A program made the translations under genes and the position numbers. The notes under the pieces were generated by a model, which was not told the DNA's origin, did no database searches, and saw only the letters and a program-made list of their open reading frames with translations. Below, one piece after another: positions 54,108-62,605 of a stretch of 64,000 nucleotides of DNA. How positions within the stretch are numbered: the first letter of the stretch is position 1; each line of letters opens with the position of its first letter. The DNA comes from Saprospiraceae bacterium (GTDB taxonomy: Bacteria > Bacteroidota > Bacteroidia > Chitinophagales > Saprospiraceae): the NCBI GenBank assembly GCA_016714985.1, contig JADKBS010000024.1, positions 62,001 to 126,000 on the forward strand. Reading direction: 5' to 3'.

Positions 54108-54239
54108 GTAACTACTTAGCAGAAGGTGTTTTTTTTGGAAAAATTTTCAATTTTTCCCCAAAAAACACCCCAAAATGTGGGAGGAGAGAGAAAAAATTTC
54201 ATTTTTTCTCTCTCCTCCCACACCCTCCTAAGCAGTTAC
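54108..54239. repeat. Three-way palindrome: two hairpins with TTC loops inside an outer stem
   Basis: The outer arms GTAACTACTTAGCAGAAGGTGT (given in part; 54108-54129) and 54220-54239 pair. Inside are two hairpins: 54125-54169 with a near-perfect 21-bp stem, and 54176-54222 with a perfect 22-bp stem. Both have the 3-base loop TTC. It lies in the leader of the HhH/GDPD operon, between a Pho-box-like array and the HhH start. Confidence 0.75.
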
Positions 54240-54285
54240 AGGTGATGAATAAATTTAGGCTTCAATATTCAAAATAAGATATGAC

Positions 54286-54318
54286 CAAAACATGAAGGCA
54301 TTATTAAGTATGGGTAAA
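54286..54318 (-). promoter_or_regulatory. Pho-box-like 11-bp direct repeat upstream of the HhH/GDPD operon
   Basis: Units TTTACCCATAC, TTAATAATGCC and TTCATGTTTTG are in exact register. The site is 205-237 bp before the HhH start; removing the 132-bp palindrome would bring it to about 75-105 bp, close to the other copies. Confidence 0.55.
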
Positions 54319-54446
54319 ATATTGGAAATTATTTGGTTGGTGCGAGATGGGAAATAAAAAATGAAATACTGCCTACGTTGATATTTTTACACCTAAAATC
54401 AGCGATTCTTTCATTGACCAGGGCATACAACATATTTCCCTAAAAG

Positions 54447-54570
54447 TTAACGGAGGATTTATTCAGACTTTAAATTGGTGACGGTCTTTTGCCCAATAGT
54501 TTATTGAGTGAGAGTAACGCAAATTAGTTTTGTAGGCAGCCATGTTTCCCTTTGGACATGGCTGTTTTTT
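54447..54570 (+). ncRNA. Candidate small RNA locus 1 (Pho-like repeat, AGTGAGAGTAA, terminator)
   Basis: On the + strand a loose 11-bp repeat (TTAACGGAGGA, TTTATTCAGAC, TTTAAATTGGT) is followed by AGTGAGAGTAA (54507-54517), a TAGTTTTG element matching the Bacteroidota -7 box (54525-54532), and an intrinsic terminator (CAGCCATGT stem, 54537-54564, then TTTTTT). There is no open frame. A matching arrangement occurs at 58466-58605. The transcript, if any, would be only about 30-50 bases. Confidence 0.35.
54537..54570 (+). terminator. Intrinsic terminator, candidate small RNA locus 1
   Basis: A 9-bp stem CAGCCATGT/ACATGGCTG is followed by six T on the + strand. No + strand gene precedes it for tens of kilobases. 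Confidence 0.8.
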
Positions 54571-54624
54571 ACTTTACAGTTGACCACAGTTAAAGTTTAT
54601 GGCCGTCATTTCCGCCCTGAAAAT

Positions 54625-54661
54625 AAAATGGCGACGGCATCTTTGGTGCCGCCGCCATTTT
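54625..54661 (-). terminator. Terminator after the Oar-like receptor gene
   Basis: AAAATGGCGACGGCA and its inverse (one G-T pair) form a 15-bp stem; on the - strand it is followed by ATTTTC. It is A/T-flanked on both sides and may work in both directions. Confidence 0.7.
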
Positions 54662-54686
54662 AATTGCGCTATATTTTCCCCTAAAA

Positions 54687-57600
54687 TTAAAAAATATAGC
54701 GGATGCCCAACTGCGCCTGCCAAACGCTGTTCAGCGAGATGTCCTTGGAGAGTGCCTCTGTCGGGTACACGCCGCTGCTGGATGGTGCGAAGTTGTAAAC
54801 GGGTTGGTTGGTGGCAGTATCCGCCTTCACGAAGCGGAGCGGGAAGTTGTTGCGCACCACATCGGCCACGCCCCATTTGCTGCTGAGCAGGTTGCCGAAG
54901 TTGTAGAAGTCAGCACGGAATTGGATGGTGTGCTTGCGTTCCTTCACTTTCACCGAGAATTCCTGCTGCACCGAAACGTCGAAAGTGGTCAGCCAAGGAA
55001 GCAGCGCACCATTGCGCTCGGCGTACTGGCCTTTGTTCTCGCTCAGGTAGTCGTTGTTGTCCACGAAGGCCATGAATGCGGTACGCTGCGCGTCAGCAGT
55101 GGCGGTCACGACGCCGTCGGCGTTCTTGATGTCGTCGAAGAGCAGTTCATCGCCGCTGTTCGGGATGTAGAGCAGGTCGTTGCTGGTGAGCTGGTCGCCG
55201 TTCACGTCGCCGTTGACGGCGAAGGTGTAGCGGCCTTGGTTGCTGCTCTGCATGAACACAGAGAAAGTCGTTGCGCCGAAGTCGAGGTACTCTAATCGGT
55301 AGGACAGGGCACCGATGATGCGGTGGCGCTGGTCGAAGTCGGAGTAGGCCAGTTCCTGTAGGTTGTTGCCGAAGCGGCTTGGGTTGTCCCTCCAGGAAGA
55401 GAAGGCGATGGAGCCGGCCGTCATCAGGTCTTTCGACTCGCTGAAATTATAGGCCAACATGGTGTAAAAACCCTTCTTGAACTGGCGCTCCAACTTGGCC
55501 GTGAGGCTGTAGGTAGAACCTTCGTTGGTATTGGTCAACACGATGGCATCGGTGATTTTGTCGTTGATGCGCAGTGCATTGTTGGACGCGGCACCTGTGA
55601 GGCCGAGACCAGCGTAAATGGGGCGGTCGTCAGCACCATCGTAAGTGGCCTTGGATGGCTCCAGGTTAGCATTGACGTAGTAAACATTGTTCAGGTTTTT
55701 GTTGAAAATACCCTCCACGGAGCCTACGAAATCGAACGGCAGCTTGAAGTCAACGGCGAGGTTTGTCCTCCAAAGCTGCGGGAACTTGAAGTCCTGCTCG
55801 GTCGCGGCGATGTTGAAGGTCGGCGGCGTAGTGGCATTTTCAGGAATATAGGCCGTCACGTCTGGGCTAAAGCGGCGGTTATAGACATTGTTCAAAGATT
55901 CGGAGCCGGTCAGGATGCCGTTGTTGCCCACTTGGTTCGAAATCCAAACGAAGGCTGGGCGGCCAGCGAAGAGGCCCGTACCACCACGGAGCTGGATGCT
56001 GCGGTCTCCTTTCACGTCGTAGTTGAAGCCGATGCGAGGCGAGAACAACGGGTTCGTCTTTGGCAGTTCATCGGTGCGGTATTTCACGCTTTGTCCGTCT
56101 GCATTGATGAAATTCATCGTGTCGAGCGCCGGATTGTAGCGGGCTGTTTTACCATAGATAGGCACGTCGATACGGAGGCCAGCGGTCAGTTTCAGCTTGT
56201 TGTCCATCAAGGCGATTTCATCCTGGATATAAGCGCCCGGCTGCGCAACTTTGGTGGTTGCCGTTGGCAATGCGCCACCCTCAAGGGCGGAGTAGGTGAG
56301 GTTGTAGCGGCGAAGCTCCACAGAGTCCACGCCATTTACATCGTCATAAAAATCTTGCAGTGAGTTATAAACAAACTGGCCATAGTACGTCGGCGTGAAC
56401 GTATTATCAAACTTGAAATACTCGAAGTTCACGCCCGCCGTGATGGTGTGCGCCCCCTTGTACATCGTGAAATTGTCCTGAAACTGCCAGGTATCGGTGT
56501 TCAGGATGTTGTTCGGCGTGAAAGGTTCGTAGCCAAAAGTCGTGTAGTTGCGGCCACCTTCCAAAATGTCCACCAGCGGGAACACACCGCCACCGCTGCT
56601 GCGGTAGTCACGGTTGGCAGTGTAGCCAAACTGGATTTTGTTGCTGGCTTTTGTGCCAATCATCGTGTTCCACTCAAAGATGCCGGAATAGATGTCGTTG
56701 TTGATGACGTAGTTGGAGTTCGAGAAATTAAGGGCAAAGCCGTTGTCGCGGCGGTTCTGGAACGAGCCGGAGTTGCTGGCGAGCACGTCGCGGGACGATT
56801 TCAGGTAGTTGAAGCGGAAGCTGAGGCGGTTGGACTTATTCATGTTGTAGTCCAATTTCACCAATGCCTTGTCGCTCTGGGTGTTCAGCAAGTAATTCTC
56901 GTAATCGCCGGGGTTGTAGTCGAAGCGGTCAATCAAGAACTCCTTCAAACCATCGAGGTCGGAGGCGAGCACCCGGCTCACGTTGTCGCCCTCCACGCCA
57001 CGGTCAGCCACCCAAGAAGTGGCGGGGTCGTCACGGCGCTCGATTTCAGCGTTCACGAAAAAGAACAGCTTGTTCTGGATGATGGGGCCACCAAGGCGGA
57101 AACCCGTTTGCTTGATGCTGAAATCGTTCTTGGCGATGGTGGTCGTGTCGGCCTTGTCACCAGCCAAGGACTCGCTGCGGGTATTGTAGAACACGGAGCC
57201 TTCAAATTGGTTGGTGCCAGAGCGGGTCACGGCATTCACCCCTGCGCCCGTGAAGCCTCCTTGGCGCACGTCGTAAGGGGCGAGGTTGATTTGGATTTCG
57301 TCAATGGCCTCCAAGGAGATAGGCGAAGAGTTCGTTTGGCCGCCTGGTGCACCGGCGAGGCCGAAGCTGTTGTTGAAGATGGAGCCGTCAATGGTCAGGT
57401 TGTTGAAGCGGCTGTCTTGGCCAGCGAAGGAGACACTGTTGCCAGTGGTAGCTGCCACGCTGCTGGAGCGGCTTTGCGGTGTCAGGCGCACGAAGTCGTT
57501 GAGGCTGCGGCTGAGGGTCGGCAGTGCGTTGATGGCCTCCTTCTTGATGTTGGTGGAAGCACCCGTGCGTTCCGAGTTTAGGATTTCGTTCTCTACGGCC

Positions 57601-57980
57601 AATACCACTACCTCTCCGAGGGTGGTCGAGCTTTCTTGTAGTTTTACGTCGAGGCGGAAGTTTTGGCCCAGGCCAAGGCTAATCCCATCGAGTACATAGG
57701 TCTCGTATCCCGTAAAACTCACCTCAATATGGTAGGGGCCGCCAATGCGCAAGTCGGGGAGGTTGTAGCGGCCGTCCTCACGGGTGGATGTACCATAAAA
57801 GGTGCCAGACGGGGTGTGCGTAGCCGTCACGTTGGCAAAGGGGAGCGGCTCGCCCTTCGAGTCAGCAACCTGACCAAGGAAACTGGAGCTTTGGGCAAGG
57901 CCCAGGGTTGAATTAATCGCTAAAAAAAGGAATAATACAATAGCCCTTGTAGAATTACATAGTTTGAAATTCCAATTCAT
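54687..57980 (-). CDS. Oar-like TonB-dependent receptor
   Basis: The 1097-residue protein has a signal peptide and a carboxypeptidase-regulatory-like domain (FLGQVADSKGEPLPFANVTA; GGPYHIEVSFTGYETYVL). The plug contains IKKEAINALPTLSRSLNDF and GQDSRFNNLTIDGSIFNNSF, and AGVNAVTRSGTNQFEGSVFY follows; all are typical of Oar-type receptors. The barrel ends AQLGIRYIF. Oar proteins export or import substrates, including T9SS-related cargo. Its place in a phosphate-linked block, with a clear Pho-box-like array upstream, suggests a role in taking up a phosphorylated compound. Confidence 0.9.
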   Translation of the reverse strand: MNWNFKLCNSTRAIVLFLFLAINSTLGLAQSSSFLGQVADSKGEPLPFANVTATHTPSGTFYGTSTREDGRYNLPDLRIGGPYHIEVSFTGYETYVLDGISLGLGQNFRLDVKLQESSTTLGEVVVLAVENEILNSERTGASTNIKKEAINALPTLSRSLNDFVRLTPQSRSSSVAATTGNSVSFAGQDSRFNNLTIDGSIFNNSFGLAGAPGGQTNSSPISLEAIDEIQINLAPYDVRQGGFTGAGVNAVTRSGTNQFEGSVFYNTRSESLAGDKADTTTIAKNDFSIKQTGFRLGGPIIQNKLFFFVNAEIERRDDPATSWVADRGVEGDNVSRVLASDLDGLKEFLIDRFDYNPGDYENYLLNTQSDKALVKLDYNMNKSNRLSFRFNYLKSSRDVLASNSGSFQNRRDNGFALNFSNSNYVINNDIYSGIFEWNTMIGTKASNKIQFGYTANRDYRSSGGGVFPLVDILEGGRNYTTFGYEPFTPNNILNTDTWQFQDNFTMYKGAHTITAGVNFEYFKFDNTFTPTYYGQFVYNSLQDFYDDVNGVDSVELRRYNLTYSALEGGALPTATTKVAQPGAYIQDEIALMDNKLKLTAGLRIDVPIYGKTARYNPALDTMNFINADGQSVKYRTDELPKTNPLFSPRIGFNYDVKGDRSIQLRGGTGLFAGRPAFVWISNQVGNNGILTGSESLNNVYNRRFSPDVTAYIPENATTPPTFNIAATEQDFKFPQLWRTNLAVDFKLPFDFVGSVEGIFNKNLNNVYYVNANLEPSKATYDGADDRPIYAGLGLTGAASNNALRINDKITDAIVLTNTNEGSTYSLTAKLERQFKKGFYTMLAYNFSESKDLMTAGSIAFSSWRDNPSRFGNNLQELAYSDFDQRHRIIGALSYRLEYLDFGATTFSVFMQSSNQGRYTFAVNGDVNGDQLTSNDLLYIPNSGDELLFDDIKNADGVVTATADAQRTAFMAFVDNNDYLSENKGQYAERNGALLPWLTTFDVSVQQEFSVKVKERKHTIQFRADFYNFGNLLSSKWGVADVVRNNFPLRFVKADTATNQPVYNFAPSSSGVYPTEALSKDISLNSVWQAQLGIRYIF

Positions 57981-58195
57981 TTGATGTAGTTTAAATTAAA
58001 AAAAATTGGGCAAATTGCCCCAAATTAAATGGTTAAAAAACAGGCGATATTTACATTGATGTTTATTGGAAGGCCATCAATTAATTTCACGATAGGTAAG
58101 TAATAAAATCTGGAAAAATATTTGACAAAAGTTGATAAAATCAGCTTTTCAAAACATTCGCAAAGGTAAGTGGTGGCAAGAACCACCATCCGCGC

Positions 58196-58228
58196 ATCTA
58201 GATTAAGTTTGTATTAATTTAGTGTGAA
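58196..58228 (-). promoter_or_regulatory. Pho-box-like 11-bp direct repeat upstream of the Oar-like gene
   Basis: Units TTCACACTAAA, TTAATACAAAC and TTAATCTAGAT are in exact 11-bp register. It is 216-248 bp before the start, farther than the other copies, implying a long leader. Confidence 0.62.
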
Positions 58229-58465
58229 TGCAGTATTTAGAAACACCAGTTTTGTGGCTCCAATTTGGCGTCCGTAGGTTTTGTGCAGTTGCCGAGTAGG
58301 TTTATACTTCTGGCCGTTAGCTTCTTGGCTATTTGCTTTTGACCAATAGCCACGAGCCAACAGCAAATTCAAATGAAAAAAACATGGCGATCCAAAGTAA
58401 AATATGGTTGATAAAGGTTTATTAAAACCTGATTTGAGCTATAAGGTGTCATTTTTTCAGTTAAT

Positions 58466-58605
58466 TTAATATTGAATTCACACAGGCTTTATTTAGCGTC
58501 CCAACCTTTGCAACGTGGCTCCATAGCGCCACATTTAGTGAGAGTAAATAATTGTTTCGGCAAGCAGCCGTGCCACTACGATAGCGGCACGGCTGCTCCT
58601 TTTTC
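58466..58605 (+). ncRNA. Candidate small RNA locus 2 (Pho-like repeat, AGTGAGAGTAA, terminator)
   Basis: On the + strand TTAATATTGAA, TTCACACAGGC and TTTATTTAGCG lie in 11-bp register, followed by AGTGAGAGTAA at 58537-58547 and a strong terminator hairpin (GCAGCCGTGCC stem). The order and the AGTGAGAGTAA motif match locus 1, although the sequences between differ. No open frame is seen. The -7 element is less clear than in locus 1. Confidence 0.35.
58564..58605 (+). terminator. Intrinsic terminator, candidate small RNA locus 2
   Basis: A perfect 11-bp stem (GCAGCCGTGCC at 58564-58574 with 58586-58596) is followed by TCCTTTTT on the + strand. Confidence 0.75.
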
Positions 58606-58608
58606 GCA

Positions 58609-60567
58609 TCAGCCCTGATAGTCCTTGCCGCCCACTTTGCGGTTGTTCCATTCCGGCTGGTTATCCACCTTCGGCAAATGCTTGGGTGACTTGAACTTCG
58701 ACATATCGCCCGTCAGCGCTTTCATGAATGCCACTAAATCAGCTTGTTCAGCCTTCGTCAACTTCAGTTCATCAAAAGGCAAGGTCTGGTAAGGTACATC
58801 GAGCTTGAGGCCAGCGCCACCACCCCGGTTATAAAAGTCCACCACTTCCTCTAAAGTCTTGAAAGCGCCGTTGTGCATGTACGGTGAAGTCAGCTCCGCG
58901 TTGCGGACGGTCACGGTCTTGAAGGAGGTCTTATAGAACTCGGCCTTCGAGCGGGGCATGCCATTGGCATAGCGGCCGAGGTCGGAATCGAGGCTCGGGT
59001 TCAAGGTATCGGCAGTGAGGGTGATGCCCAGCACCTCCGACTCCGATTCGTCGTAGGTAGGCGGCACGGTTCCGTTGAAGGCCGGGGCGAAGTGGCAGGT
59101 GCCGCAAGCCGCCTTTCCCATGAAAAGGTTGAAGCCACGGTGCGCCGCCGGGTCTAGGACGCCCGTCTTGCCCTGCACGTATTGGTCGAATGGGCTGTCA
59201 AAGTCCGTGAGGCTGGCCACATAGGCACTCAGCGCATCCGAAATCGAATAGGTGGACACTTGGTAATCGGGCTGTTCTGGGTACGCCGCTGCGAAAAGCT
59301 GCTTGTATTCACTGCTTTGGTTCAGCTTCGCGATGATTTCGGGGTAGTTGGTGTCGAACTCCTCCTCGCTCTTGATCACGTGCAGCATCTGGCGGTCGAG
59401 CCGTGACTCCCGCAAGTCCCAGAAGTATTGGTCGGCAAAGACGCAGTTGACAAGCGTCGGCGAATTGCGGAGCAACGAGTGCTTGCCGCCAGCGGCTAGC
59501 GGCTTGGGCAGGCCGTCCGTGAAGGCCTTCTCCGGGTGGTGGCAGGAAGCACAGGAGCGGTCAATGTTTTTCGATAAAATCGGGTCGAAGAACAGCGTCA
59601 GGCCCAGTTCCCTGCGCTTCTCCATAAGCGGGTGCTTCCTATCGAGGTTGGCGTAGTAGCCAGCGTTCAGGAAGTCCGGGGCAAACAGGCTGACGGCATG
59701 GTAGTTCACCGCACGGGGCGTCTTGTCCACCTCCTCGGCGAACTCTATGCTCAAGGATTTATGCACTTCGTAAAAAAGCTGGTATTGCGGCTCGATGTGC
59801 TCCATCAAGAACGCCAGGCGATCGAAGCTGTCGAAGTCGTCGTTTTCCGTCAGGTATTTCAGGGTATGCTCCATGCGGGCATCGAGCACGATGGCAAGGC
59901 CCCTGTCCTTTTGTTCGAGCAGCGGCATATAGTGGCGGAAGGCAGCATACATGCCCTCAAAGGCAGCTTTTGCTTCGGGAATGGCGTTGACTGAGCCTGG
60001 CGTGTCGAAGCCCGTGACGCCGAGCGTGAACGTGCGCACCAATTGCTGCCGGATGGCCTCCATCACGTGTCGGTGCTCCAGCGGCAGCCTCGATTGGTGC
60101 TGCGCAACATCTTTGAAGTCTTGGATGAGCTTATCGCAGCGCGACAACATGGCCGCTTTTTCATCCGTGGGAGCCTCGGAAAAGGCCATTTCGTCCAGCA
60201 CCTGCAAGCCACATGGCTCAATGACCATCACATCGGGTATAGCAGGGTCAACGCTGGGCAACGGCGCACCGTTGATGTTTTTTTTCACCGCAAAGCCGTC
60301 AAGGTAAGCGATGAGAAATTCCGATTTCTTATAGGCCATGCGTGCATTTGTCACGGCCTCCTGCACCGCCAGTTCGCTGGCAGTGCTGCCGTCGAGCCGC
60401 ACTATCGCTGCCTTCATGTTGGCAATGGCGACGGCCGTCAGGTTCAAATCCGTGTGAAATTGCTTGGTGGTTTTTTGCAGGGCAAGGGCCGCCTCGTTTT
60501 CCTTGAAGCCAACAGCTAAAAAGAAGCAGGCCAGTAGGGCAGATATGGTCAGCGTTTTTTTGTTCAT
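58609..60567 (-). CDS. Di-haem cytochrome c peroxidase/MauG-family protein with N-terminal helical domain
   Basis: The 652-residue protein has a signal peptide. Residues about 25-290 are helical and look imelysin-like (EPCGLQVLDEMAFSEAP; AAFEGMYAAFRHYMPLL); this part is assigned with low confidence. The C-terminal part is a di-haem peroxidase: CASCHHPEKAFTDGLP about residue 340 and CGTCHFAPAFNG about 486, with RNSPTLVN and YMHNGAFKTLEEVVDFY also typical. It may act in the periplasm or at the surface as peroxidase or oxidase. It follows the PhoX-like gene after a terminator-type hairpin. Confidence 0.87.
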   Translation of the reverse strand: MNKKTLTISALLACFFLAVGFKENEAALALQKTTKQFHTDLNLTAVAIANMKAAIVRLDGSTASELAVQEAVTNARMAYKKSEFLIAYLDGFAVKKNINGAPLPSVDPAIPDVMVIEPCGLQVLDEMAFSEAPTDEKAAMLSRCDKLIQDFKDVAQHQSRLPLEHRHVMEAIRQQLVRTFTLGVTGFDTPGSVNAIPEAKAAFEGMYAAFRHYMPLLEQKDRGLAIVLDARMEHTLKYLTENDDFDSFDRLAFLMEHIEPQYQLFYEVHKSLSIEFAEEVDKTPRAVNYHAVSLFAPDFLNAGYYANLDRKHPLMEKRRELGLTLFFDPILSKNIDRSCASCHHPEKAFTDGLPKPLAAGGKHSLLRNSPTLVNCVFADQYFWDLRESRLDRQMLHVIKSEEEFDTNYPEIIAKLNQSSEYKQLFAAAYPEQPDYQVSTYSISDALSAYVASLTDFDSPFDQYVQGKTGVLDPAAHRGFNLFMGKAACGTCHFAPAFNGTVPPTYDESESEVLGITLTADTLNPSLDSDLGRYANGMPRSKAEFYKTSFKTVTVRNAELTSPYMHNGAFKTLEEVVDFYNRGGGAGLKLDVPYQTLPFDELKLTKAEQADLVAFMKALTGDMSKFKSPKHLPKVDNQPEWNNRKVGGKDYQG

Positions 60568-60584
60568 GTCAATTGTTTTAAATG

Positions 60585-60618
60585 AAAAAACGTCGGCGAG
60601 GCATACACCCCGCCGACG
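60585..60618 (-). terminator. Intrinsic terminator after the PhoX-like gene
   Basis: CGTCGGCG and CGCCGACG pair (60591-60598 with 60611-60618); on the - strand the stem is followed by six T. The stem sequence matches the hairpin at 44864-44897, which also follows a T9SS-sorted protein gene. Confidence 0.75.
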
Positions 60619-60638
60619 CTGAAATACTCAAGAATTGC

Positions 60639-62490
60639 TTATTGCACAGAAAGCTTCAAAGTTTCGCCATCGGCATTTTTCAGGTAGTAAATGCCTAGTT
60701 GGCAAGCTGGACACATCCAATTGGTTCGTGTTGCGCTGAACGAGCACCCGCTTGCCATTGGCATCGTAGAGCGCCACGTCGGTTGTCTTGTTCATGAAAA
60801 CCACACGGGTCACGGGGTTTGGGTAAACGGAAAACGGAGCGTTCTCGTCGTTTTTGGCCATTTCAGGGTCGAGGTCTTGGCTACGGTTGCCGAGGCGGGC
60901 GTAGTCAATCTGGTCGAGGCCGTGGATGGCGAAGGTCAGCGAGTGGTTATATGGAAATGGGTTAGATGTGCTTGGGTGCTGCGAGTTGATGAGCAGCGAT
61001 TTGCCGTCTGGTGTTTGCACCACGCCCGTGACTTCAGCACCAGCAGGAACAGCAGTCAAGCGGATGAGGTCGTTCACGGTCGGGTTCTGGATGCTCAGGT
61101 CGAGCAGGAACATCTCGCAGGTACGGTTGGTCACGCCAGCAGGTACACGGCCCCTTGAAGTACCGTTGAGGTCTTCCTGGATGGCAAGGAACGGGCGACC
61201 ATCAATCTTGATAACGTTCAAGCCATCAGGGTTGGAAAGGTGCTTGGATGGGTAGTTGGCCTCCGTTGGGCTATCGGCAAAGACAGGGCCTCCTTCGAGG
61301 TAAACGCTCAGTTCGGCAGTGCGTGGGTCGTATTTCCAAATACGGCCATAGTAGTCACGGTAGTTGGGGTCGGTGGGGCCGGCCCAGCCATTTGCCTGTG
61401 CCCTTGCGATGGTGGCAGGGTGGAAAACGCCGCCAGCCGCTGCGTTGTCAGCCCAAGCATTTACGGGGTTGTCGAGGCCCGTCTCCGTGAAGTAGATGAA
61501 ATTGTCGTCCGGGTTGATGGCTACCCACTCGATGCGATTGAACATGGTAGCGCCCTTGGAAGTCGCAAGGTTGTTGTGGTCGAGCAGTAAGCCCGGCTCC
61601 CAGATGGGCACCCATTTCCAGCCCGCCTTGTCGTGCTTGTAGGCGAAGAGCGTGCCCTTCGTGAAGTCGCCCGGCGTATTGGCCACGAACATGCCGAAGA
61701 AGCCCGGTACGTCGTCTGGGCCGAGGTAAACGATGCGGTTGTCCGGTGCGATGACACCGCCCTCGAAGCCTTGGCGGCCCCAGTTGTACTGCTTGCGGAT
61801 GGCCTTGGCCTGCTTTGGGTCAATCTCCGTCATGTAGTTGAAGTTCTGGTACTTTTTCAGCACCCTGCCGTTCATGCCGGGGATGTCAGAGTTGGTGACG
61901 GTGAAATCGGAGGTGTCACGTACGCCATTTCCGCCGTTGAAAATGTCGAGGTTTCTATTCTGGAACCACTCTTCCGCCGTCCAGATGCGGCCATCCACGA
62001 TGGAGTTGATGCCGCCGCAGTTCATGCCCGTCTCACCCGTGGTATTGACGAAGTCCACGTTGAAGAACTTGCCAGTGCGACCATCGTTCAGGGTCTGGTT
62101 CAGTACTTCCAAGGTGCCATCGGCCTTCCTCGCAATCTTGAAGGAGGTCATGCCGCCGCCGTCGCCGAGCTTGTTGGAGGCGTAAATCATTTCATGGTTA
62201 ACCGTCACCCAGCCTTGCGACTGGCCGCTTGCGTCTGGCGTGATGCCGATGAAGTCGTGCCATTCCTTGGCAACCTCCTCCCCAGCAGGATTGCCGTAGG
62301 TGGGGGTTGACTGCACCATGTCCACGCCCCCGATGAAGAGGATTTGCATAGAAAGTGGTGATGGAGGCATCACAACGGTGGTAGGGGCATAGCCTGCCGG
62401 AATGGTGATTTCATTGTCGAACAGGGTCTGTGCGTTTGCCACGAGGCATGAAAATGCCAGGGCAAAGAGTAGGTAAGTTCTCTTTGTCAT
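60639..62490 (-). CDS. PhoX-like (DUF839) secreted phosphatase with T9SS sorting domain, 3' frameshift
   Basis: The protein has about 616 residues if repaired. After a signal peptide, a DUF839/PhoX-type propeller is indicated by GWVTVNHEMIYASNKLGDGG, GFEGGVIAPDNRIVYLGPDD, FNRIEWVAINPDDNFIYFTE and LSNPDGLNVIKIDGRPFLAI. PhoX enzymes are Ca/Fe-dependent alkaline phosphatases induced by phosphate lack. The last 75 residues, from FSVYPNPVTRVV, are a type A sorting domain. Near 60696 one extra base changes the end from the expected SLPTGIYYLKNADGETLKLS to an unrelated tail. Removing it gives a normal domain ending at 60639. If real, the change would probably block type IX export. Confidence 0.82.
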
Positions 62491-62562
62491 GAAAAGGATT
62501 TTGTTTAAGAATTAAATGATATGAAGTGCGAAAGTACCTGGCCTATGTAAAGAGAACGTATA

Positions 62563-62595
62563 GCCAATTTTAATAAATAGTAAAGGGAATATTAA
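62563..62595 (-). promoter_or_regulatory. Pho-box-like 11-bp direct repeat upstream of the PhoX-like gene
   Basis: Units TTAATATTCCC, TTTACTATTTA and TTAAAATTGGC are in 11-bp register, 73-105 bp before the start at 62490. The match is weaker because the region is AT-rich, but the gene is a classical Pho target. Confidence 0.5.
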
Positions 62596-62605
62596 ATCAA
62601 GAAAC

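Larger units (their letters stand above)
57981..58608. other. AT-rich intergenic region between Oar and cytochrome peroxidase genes
   Basis: This 628-bp gap has no gene. It carries the Oar leader (57981-58195) with small hairpins, a - strand Pho-box-like array (58196-58228), and a + strand candidate small RNA locus (58466-58605). Nothing else convincing is seen. Confidence 0.6.
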
